Part shown: in pieces, positions 56,989-64,000 of the stretch
Layout of the letters: every line of letters starts with the position of its first letter
Position numbering within the stretch: the stretch's first letter is position 1
Source: Xiphophorus maculatus
Lineage: Eukaryota; Chordata; Actinopteri; Cyprinodontiformes; Poeciliidae
Direction: 5' to 3'
DNA length: 64,000 nt
NCBI RefSeq assembly: GCF_002775205.1
Contig: NC_036448.1
Location: 1,364,001 to 1,428,000 of the forward strand
Program-made: the position numbers and the translations under genes
Notes under the pieces: generated by a model
Database searches by the model: none
What the model saw: the letters and a program-made list of their open reading frames with translations, nothing else
Told to the model about the DNA's origin: nothing

Positions 56989-59900
56989 TTGTACAAAAAG
57001 TCTGAAATTACCTTCCAGCAAAGGCAGCTTTCTGTAAGCAGCCAGCTGGCTTTGGAAGTTGTTCCGCAGTACAGTCCTCTCCATTAGAAGTAAGGAGTAC
57101 TGGAATTTATCTGACGTCATGATGAGCTCAAAGTCTACCTGTGTGTTTAAACTGCTCCCAACTGTTTCTACATCTTTCAGCGAACAGGAGGAAATAACTG
57201 TAAAGGAATATGTTTGAGTTACATTTGTTTTAAAACAACCAAACTGAAGCAGGACAACTCTTTTACGTGACGTCATCTCTGTTACCTATACCAGGTTACC
57301 TGTACTAGCTGAGCTGGTCAGGGACAGACTCCTCTCTGGACTTCTCCTGGAGTCCACAACAGTCTCTGTATCATTGGTCTGTTTCATTTCAGGGCTGTAA
57401 ACCATCACTTCCTGCTCTGGAGGTGCATACATGTCGAAGGCGGACACAATCGTGGCTATAGATAGGGATGAAATTCTTTTAAAAACACTTCCACTGTATG
57501 AAAGATTATGTTTGTGATTAAAAAGGTTTTAGTTTTTGTCAAAGAAATTCAAACAGAAAAACTTCAAACACTGACAGTGAATCGTTCAGCCCAGGTCAAA
57601 ACTCTGTTCAGTCCTAGTCCAATGCAGAGGATTCAGTTCAGTCTTTTATAACATGCAAGACAGATTGCTGCGCTAACAAAAAGCTACTTCAGATCTCAGG
57701 TGATGAGGACCAGAAAGCAAACTCACATTACACTGATTTTAAAGTTTCGGAACTGACTGCCTGTCCATATTAAAATTGATTTCAATGCTTTTACTGGCAT
57801 TTTAAACTCTAAATGGTCTTATGTTTGCATATGTCTTGGTAATGTAATGTTTATAGAAAACATTTGTCGAGCTGCAAATAGAAGATTAGCTTGTTAGCGA
57901 CCTTGAACGATCCAGTCAAACATTTATGCTAGAATGTTTGTGTTTGTGTGAAACTGAGTTTTATCTTTAAATGAGTTGATTCTCATGGTTGGCCCTGTAT
58001 CTTTCTAAGGTTTGTTTAGCTTCAAAACGGCGTGTTTGATAATGTTTAATAACAACAATTAAAACGTATCAATGTTTGACATTGTCAAGCAAAATGTTTT
58101 TACATCAGGCAACAAAAAACCCCTATGAAAAACCCTATTTAAAATAAACAAACAACATGTAGCCTGGTGGCAGGGCAAGTAAAGCCTGGTGGCCCGCCAG
58201 GCTGATAATACACTGGGGGAAACCCTGTTGAGCAATATATACGTTTTATGTCAATAATTCTTGAATGCTGATTAAAAAACATACCAGTCCAATTGTCAGA
58301 TTTTCTTCACTTATATAATGGGAAAAACATTTGAATTTTTTTGAGCTTGGTATATTTTGCAGTGTGCTATACTTTTTTATAGTGAACGTATTGTCTTGAA
58401 TCAAACCTGTGTCCACCATGAGCATGAGGTTGTTCTGTATCTGTTTGTTCTTAGTCGCTCCATTCAGTGTCTGCATGGCTCGCTCCACATACTTCTCATT
58501 GTTTCCTCTGTTTCTACAAACTTCAGAATACTGTTTATTTCTCTCTCTGCAATACAAAACAAGGTTGAGTTAACAATAGCTTGTTCCAATCAGAGATAAA
58601 AACAATTTAAATATTGGTTAAAAAGAAAAATCAAAAACAATTTCCCTTACATTATGACATCTGCATCATCAGCATTCACTGACACTAAGGTGGGGGGAAT
58701 GTCCAGCAGAGAAATAGTGTCTGTCTCTGTGATTAAAATGTCTTTAATCCCTTTCAACAGAACTTGTGTCATTTGTTCTTTCACTGAGCCTTTTTTCCTC
58801 TTCTCATCTGGTAACAAAGATTCTACAAAACAGAACAATGTCTAAAAGGTGTCTTTTTCAGCAAAGAACAGAAATGCGCATAATGAATGGAGTAGAACAA
58901 AATATCTGATTTATTCTTTGAGCTCTCAACTTTTGCCAGTCAAGAAACACGCTGCATTTGGAGACGTCGGCTGTCTTTCGAAAACCTGAGGCTTTTGGTA
59001 ATGATCTACACTCTCAAAACATAGAGGCAGCATTGAAGCTTTACAAAAACTAGTGCAAGGAAACTGGTTGAAAAGTTACAGTCGGTGTGTACATCTCTAA
59101 ATACAGTGGCTTGAAAAAGTATTCATACCCCTTGAACTTTTCCATAGTAATTTAAATATATTTCCTTTGAGTTTTATGTGAAAGACCAAAACCAAGCGGT
59201 ATGGAAATGTGAAATATAAAAAAAAATTATACTTGACTCAAAAAAATTTTTTCAAATAAAAAATTTATAAAAAGATTTCCCAAGCTTTGAACGTCTCACA
59301 GAGCTCTGTTCAGTCCATCATCTGGAAATAGAAAGAGTGTGGAACAACGGCAACAAGACAAGGCCGTCCACCTAAACTTCCAGCTGAGCACTGATCAGAG
59401 ATGCAGCCAATAGGCCCATGGTGACTCTGGACCAAAGGCAGAGATCCACAGCTCAGAGGAGGAATCTGTCCACAGGACAACTATTAGTCACCACTGCACA
59501 AATGTGATCTTTCTGGAAGAGCGGCAAGAAGAAAACCATAAGAAGTCCTATTTGCAGTTTTCTAGGAGTCATGTTGGACACAACAAACGTGGAAGAATAA
59601 ACTTTGGTCAGGACAGAACAAAATTCAACTTTTAGGCCACTTTTAGGAGAACTAACACTGCGCATCACTCTGAACACACCATGCCCACTGTCAAACATGG
59701 TGGCGGCAGCATCATGCTCTGAGGTTGCTTCTCTTCAGCAGGGACGGTGAAGATGCTCAGAGTTGATATGAAGATGGATGGAGTCAAATACAGGACAATG
59801 GAGTCTGCAACAGACATGAGACTGGGGCAGAGCTTCACCTCCCAGCAGGACAACCACCCTAAACATAAAGACAGGCTACAATGGAATGGTTTCAAGCAAA

Positions 59901-62523
59901 ACATATTCATGTGTTAGAATGGCCCAGTCAAAGTCCAGACCTCAACCCAATCAAGATCTGAAACCTGCTGTTCACAAATGTTCTCCATCTAATCTGACTT
60001 AACTTCAGCTGTTTTGCAAAGAAGAATGGGCAAAACTATGTCAATACGGTGCAGAGAGCTGAATACTTTTACACACCACACTTTTCAGTTTTTTATATGC
60101 AAAAAATTTTTGAATCATGTATAATGTTTTTTCTAATTCACAATTGTTTACCATTTTGTGTTGGTCTGACACGTTAAATTCCAAAGAAATATATTTATAT
60201 TTATGGTTGTAATAAGATAATTTACGGAAGAGTTCAAGGGATATGAACGCTTTTGCAAGTTACTGTATATATTGTGGTGATGAACCTGGTAAGCTGAAGG
60301 AAAAGTCACGTCTGCAAAATGTTTCCTCCATTTCCTCGTTCACAGACTCTATGGTTGACTGGCTGGATAACTTGCTGCTACCCAAAACTGACCTGAAAAA
60401 CAATGTCAGAGCAGATGTTTACTACAAAGTCATCATGAAAAAAGCAGCTTCCTCACTAACACACTAACACTGATTGACAGGAAGGTTGTTGAATTGTGCT
60501 TTGTTTGAATTCTGAAGAGCCCTACCCTCAATACTCTATGTGAATGGGTTTAAGAGCTTTCTCACATTTTTCTAATGACACATGGTGGTATCAACATGGT
60601 TGAATTTGGTGCCTTAGCATTACCTGCCGCTAACTCCTAGGTTGTTATAGTGTTTTAGTAGAACTAATGTTTACATAAACATTACTTTATGTTAAACATA
60701 AACTAATGTTTATGCTAGCTAAAAAGTTAAGTCAATGCAGTTAACTTTTTAGCTAGCCGTGCCCACCGCTGCTATTTGATGATTTAACAATGTTAGTTTT
60801 TGAAAATAGTGCTTTATAGTGCAGACCTGAAGGAAAAGATATACACAATTTTTGTCAACAATGTGTGTTCTCTATAGAGAACACACACCACAGCTCAAGT
60901 GGAATTATTCCCGATCCTCTACAAGTCCTGGATGTGGAGAAGGTCAGCCCTGACAATGGTCTCTGCAAATCTAATTGTTCATTGCAGTTTAAACCAATCC
61001 TACTTTGAGGCTGAGTCAAACCACAAAGTGATACATAAACACAGGCCAAACTGCATAATGGCTGCATAGGAGATGACCAGCAGCTCCTGTGAAAAGTTGC
61101 CCCTCACAAAAGACAAATACAGACTAATTTTGTCAAAAAGAATGAGACTTTCAGCTGCTTCCACTTGGGGAAATTTCTGCTACAAAGAACCGTAGCTGAA
61201 ACAACAGCGTCTACAGAAAGGCAGTCAGAATTTTAGTGTCTAGTTTCACCATGGGGTGCTTTTAAATCACCAGGTGGGGTGCTGGTCTGATAAGTCTTCG
61301 AGGAATTGATTTCCTGACTTCCTCCTTATGACTGAATAGATAACCATTTAAATCTTAAATTTTGGAGCTCTTCATTCAGCTGAAGGTTTTGCTATCACTA
61401 CTTGCATTCTGGGGGACCAGGGTACTAAACATTGATGTCTGGATTTGATGCTACATGTGTTGCATCTTTACTTTTTGGCCACTTTCATCTGGAACTTGGC
61501 TGGCATGTGCTCACAATATTTCCTTCACGCCATTACATCATTGTCAATTTCGGACATGGAACTGAAGAGAACTATTATGAGCAACAAGGTAGAATACAAC
61601 TGAAAAAAATGTCTGTACAAATTATGATAATACTCTGTAAACAGAAGTGCTGCTGTATAGTACAGCTTGAACCCCTCCTGAACAGGTCAACTCCCCACCT
61701 CCTGCTGGTGCACAGCACTGAGCTCTCTTACCTTGAAAAAGGCATAGTGAAGCTCCCAGTGAACGTTGTCTGGTCTGATGTTGATCCAGCAGAGAGTTCA
61801 TCCACCAAGAACCTGCTGCCTGGCTCTGCTCCGACATCTGCCCGGTAAAATGGCTGAGGAGTCACATCATTGTTTTCCTCATCAAACACCTGAACACAGG
61901 AGAACAGTCAGCTATATCTGTTGCATTAAACACCTCTGAACATTTAAAAGCAGCAAAATACCAAACACGTTTCTTTAAATGCATAATATTTCCTTATTCA
62001 GTAAGTATTACACATCTGAACTTAGTTAATATGACATAATTTAGTAAATATTAGGCTACAAAGCCCCTTTGATTTTTTTAGGTTTTGTTAGGCACTTAAT
62101 TTAATAGTAAATAGGGGGAAGAAGGGGAAGACTAGCAGCAAATGGTCAGAACTATACCATCTGTCCATGGTGCGCCACCCAGCGCCTTTGTTCAGGTATT
62201 CATGTGGTTAACAAGAATTTGTAATTATTTGTCGAATTCATGGTGTAAGTTACCCGAGCAGCTTGTCTCGGAGTAGGACCCGCCATTCTGTCCAGAATTT
62301 TGCTGCCGCTGAAAGTAAAACTCCGTCTGCTGGACAAGGCGAGCAAGCTGCTGCCGCGTTTAGAGCTACGAAACACCATAACGGTAAATTAGCACAGCTA
62401 CCAATGCTTTTATTTAACAATATATTAACTAACTTAATGTTTATGAACCGAGCTGTCAACTTACGGCCTCAGCATCACTGTATATCTCATCTTTTTCCCT
62501 TCTTTTGCTACAGAAGTAGACAT
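48730..62523 (-). CDS. dnai4: axonemal dynein intermediate chain-like WD-repeat protein DNAI4/WDR78 (17 coding exons)
   Basis: Motile-cilia protein needed for axonemal dynein assembly. Exons in transcript order: 62523-62465, 62365-62254, 61889-61732, 60392-60286, 58822-58651, 58546-58407, 57455-57300, 57197-57012, 55587-55439, 54948-54862, 53137-52983, 52635-52475, 51219-51095, 51002-50904, 49615-49392, 49273-49120, 48795-48730. All are GT-AG with continuous phase, giving 769 residues. Family landmarks: [13 protein letters not shown] in exon 3, [18 protein letters not shown] and [20 protein letters not shown] in exons 5-6, YRKLPLL in exon 8. WD repeats run from exon 9 to 16 ([52 protein letters not shown]). 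The last exon encodes [11 protein letters not shown] before the stop. Assignment to DNAI4 rather than DNAI3 rests on remembered resemblance. Exons 1-2 are the least certain; an alternative start is M at 62,286. Confidence 0.85.
51535..51847 (-). mobile_element. mariner-like MITE in dnai4 intron
   Basis: 313 bp with near-perfect inverted ends CAGGGTGGGCCATAAGTTTC / GAAACTTATGGCCCACCCTG, flanked by TA. The minus-strand interior still reads [18 protein letters not shown], then a broken helix-turn-helix, and [10 protein letters not shown]. These are remnants of the transposase N-terminus. It is an internally deleted derivative. Confidence 0.85.
53318..53580. repeat. dispersed teleost repeat pieces in dnai4 intron
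   Basis: Contains gtaaatggcctgtacatgtac, ccccaaagcacttcacattac and cattcacccattcatgcac, a frequent fish repeat. It is followed by a LINE-like tail (gatctcaacggagtttacc, ttaaataaaggaaataaa). Confidence 0.5.
53845..54570 (+). mobile_element. 5'-truncated L2-like LINE in dnai4 intron (antisense)
   Basis: An open frame from 53,853 encodes the reverse-transcriptase tail: [41 protein letters not shown], then [12 protein letters not shown]. The copy finishes after a frame change with aaataaaatttgattgattgatt, a short tandem 3' tail typical of L2. It is dead for lack of the 5' part. Confidence 0.85.
55633..56916 (-). mobile_element. Tc1/mariner element, DD36E (Incomer-like), filling a dnai4 intron
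   Basis: 1,284 bp. The ends CAGGGGTTGGACAATG and its inverse (...TCCAACCCCTG) are flanked by TA (55,631-55,632 and 56,917-56,918). The transposase is on the minus strand, the same as dnai4. Spacing between the second Asp and the catalytic position is 36 residues, which fits the DD36E (Incomer) group; that name is inference. Confidence 0.85.
55685..56808 (-). pseudogene. Tc1/mariner DD36E transposase with catalytic Glu to Gln and a frameshift
   Basis: The main frame (56,808-55,768) covers nearly the whole protein. A better start is M32 ([11 protein letters not shown]). It has two helix-turn-helix motifs ([29 protein letters not shown]) and a [10 protein letters not shown] linker. The catalytic residues are Asp in [11 protein letters not shown] and Asp in [11 protein letters not shown]. 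At codon 311 (55,876-55,878) CAG gives [12 protein letters not shown], where Glu is expected. Near residue 325 a frameshift moves the family C-terminus ([18 protein letters not shown]...) into the next frame, ending KGGPTPY at 55,685. Both defects would abolish activity. Confidence 0.85.
56917..56986. repeat. (TA)n microsatellite beside the transposon
   Basis: A TA run with one CAGTG interruption, adjacent to the TA target site of the element. Confidence 0.9.
59104..60265 (+). mobile_element. decayed Tc1-like element next to dnai4 exon 4
   Basis: 1,162 bp. The end CAGTGGCTTGAAAAAGTATT, with the following catacccctTGAACttttcc, is inverted at the right end (ggaagagttcaagggatatg...caagttactg), flanked by TA at both ends. 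The plus-strand interior keeps recognisable Tc1 words (aaggccgtccacctaaac; ccactgtcaaacatggtgg; agtcaaagtccagacctcaa), with several stops and frame breaks. Confidence 0.85.
60714..60757. repeat. hairpin with perfect 17-bp arms in dnai4 intron 3
   Basis: GCTAGCTAAAAAGTTAA, then a 10-base loop, then TTAACTTTTTAGCTAGC. No terminal transposon signature was found around it. Confidence 0.9.
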
Positions 62524-63000
62524 GATGGAACGGCCTCTGTTGTGGCTTGTTGTCGGGGCAACACAGCCACTGCGGTGAAGAGGCCAAACACTGACCCCTA
62601 TTGACGATTGAAAGTTACAGGTTTCGTTGCTCGATCAAGGCACAAAATGTGGACTTGTTTACACAAATACGCCGTTCTCTAAAGAAAGAGGATTAAGACC
62701 ACTGGGGGAAAAAATCCGAACTTTGACTTTAATCTCAGATTACTGGCTTTTATGCAAATGGGTTGCTGGAAGCAACGCACTTCAACGATAGACCCGTGAG
62801 TCATGCTGCTGGAGAAGAGCTAACTTTATGGAGGAATGTAACCCGGATGTAAATTTTAACTTCCATTCCCCCATTCTCCGCTTTTTCCCATTTATCTCTC
62901 AAATCTCATGATAGTTGTAATATATCGACGAGTCTCGCGAGACTACTGATCAGCCAATCGCTGTTCAGTATCAGGGTCACATGTGGCACCGCAGCCTATC
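62524..63000. promoter_or_regulatory. probable bidirectional promoter between dnai4 and the next gene
   Basis: Lies upstream of dnai4 (minus) and of a plus-strand GC-rich exon. It holds TGTTTAC (62,656-62,662, forkhead/FOXJ1-like), the palindrome GTTGCTGGAAGCAAC (62,762-62,776, close to the RFX X-box GTNRCC-N-RGYAAC) and TCTCGCGAGA (62,933-62,942), an element known from bidirectional vertebrate promoters. X-box and forkhead sites are expected for a motile-cilia gene. Site identification is by eye. Confidence 0.5.
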
Positions 63001-63094
63001 TGCTAGGCATATTAGCTGGAGCGGGGAAGTGTGAAACAGTAGGACGCGGTGAGAGGAGCAGAGCTGCTGAGATGAGATCTAAACTGTAGATCTG
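63001..63094 (+). other. probable non-coding first exon of a divergent gene
   Basis: GC-rich text ends in tagatctg followed by a strong donor, GTGAGT, at 63,095. The only ATG (63,071) meets a stop after five codons, so the exon is probably 5' UTR. The exact 5' end is unknown, and the gene body lies outside the window. Confidence 0.4.
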
Positions 63095-64000
63095 GTGAGT
63101 GTTTCTGTGTGTAACTTAGCGGTTAGCTCATTGATGTCACTGTTTGTTTGTGTAGCTGCTAGATTACTGACTGCTATGTAAATCCAGACGCCCATACTAG
63201 CTTTGAATAACCCATATGTGAACAATAAAGTGCCTTAAATAGTTATTGAGCCCTTCTTTAGATTATCTTTTTTTTTCCTTTTTTGCATTTCATGTTAACT
63301 AATTTATATAGTGCATATTTATTGGATTTTTCATGGATGTAATTTCTATTTATTGAATATGCATATTGACTGAAAATGATTGTTGGAATTGTCTATAGTG
63401 GAAAGAGTGCCATTTATTGAATTTGTGTGCACACTGGAATGATTGGATTACATTTATTCATAGGCGTAACTTCCTGAAGGACTGGTGTGGGCGTGTCTCC
63501 AGCAATATTTCCTGAACCTTTTTTCTTCTTCTTTATGTTCCTGCATCTATATGTAACTCGGCAGCACCTGCACGTTGTATTCAAAGCATTAACAGCCAGG
63601 TAATGATTTTTAAAATTCCTTTGTAAAAGGTAAATGGCAAGTCAGTTCAGCGATCTAGTGGACTGGACATCAGGTGACTCACTGAGCGCCACATGAGCTT
63701 TTGCTTTACATAGAATCTGAATATCGGTGGTCGGGGAAATGGCACAATAAAGCAAAGAATCTGAGAAGGGGATGCAAAGATTAATTGTCAACACTATGAT
63801 AACAAGATGGCTTATCACAGGTCAGTAAAAAGCATTATTTAAAAATATATATATAAAGAAAGTGGAGAGTATGTTGGTTATGCTAGCTTAACTTTTATCA
63901 CCTTAACATGTACTCTTGCTGCGCAGTTCGGAGTATTTCGGTTCAATTTACACAAAAATAAGGAAGTGCAGATGTTTAAGTTAATCAACCACCGCTAATG
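63095..64000 (+). other. presumed intron of the divergent gene
   Basis: No coding exon is recognised. A possible short exon (about 63,565-63,599, preceded by taactcggcag and followed by gtaatg) would not be coding in any obvious way. The rest is AT-rich. Confidence 0.25.

Noticed and set aside
60243-60467. 74-codon plus-strand frame
   Set aside because: It overlaps dnai4 exon 4 in antisense; the minus strand has splice signals and the correct phase.
62263-62604. 113-codon plus-strand frame beginning [11 protein letters not shown]
   Set aside because: It is antisense to dnai4 exons 1-2, whose phases and splice sites join smoothly to the recognised dnai4 exon 3.

Overview
This window is vertebrate nuclear DNA, most probably from a teleost fish. 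The evidence is intron-split genes with GT-AG junctions, dense TA- and CA-type microsatellites, and a repeat content typical of ray-finned fish: Tc1-like, hAT, THAP/ISL2EU-like, pogo, L2-like LINE and Ty3/Gypsy elements. I cannot assign a species. There are no bacterial operons, rRNA or tRNA genes, or CRISPR arrays.

Layout. From 1 to 9.1 kb there is a mosaic of nested transposons and tandem repeats. At 9.13-11.09 kb (minus) lies an intronless 652-codon ORF of unknown function with an 87-bp in-frame tandem repeat. From 11.1 to 22.5 kb there is mostly decayed repeat sequence, including a 2.0-kb element with a broken THAP zinc finger, plus a CpG-rich stretch near 18.7-19.3 kb. From 22,562 to 30,178 there is a complete, very young Ty3/Gypsy LTR retrotransposon (minus). 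It has LTRs differing by one A in a homopolymer, open gag and pol, a tRNA-Ser-like primer site and a 4-bp target duplication. From 31.9 to 33.8 kb there is a DNA transposon with CACTGT termini. A displaced 91-bp copy of cdc14a exon 2 sits just beyond it.

Two host genes can be modelled exon by exon. cdc14a (plus, 35,173-46,564, 14 coding exons, 488 aa) encodes a dual-specificity phosphatase with an intact [11 protein letters not shown] signature. dnai4/wdr78 (minus, 62,523-48,730, 17 coding exons, 769 aa in my model) encodes an axonemal dynein intermediate-chain-like WD-repeat protein. The two genes converge, with stop codons 2.2 kb apart. dnai4 starts beside a probable bidirectional promoter (about 62.5-63.0 kb) holding a TCTCGCGAGA motif, an X-box-like palindrome and a forkhead-like site. 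A non-coding first exon of another gene points the other way.

Transposons have shaped both genes. A Tc1/mariner element whose catalytic Glu is now Gln fills about 90% of one dnai4 intron. Another Tc1 element ends 20 bp from a dnai4 splice donor. A solo LTR, a hAT MITE and a LINE tail lie in cdc14a introns. Coordinates of exons were worked out by hand from splice consensus, reading phase and family resemblance, with no alignment run.
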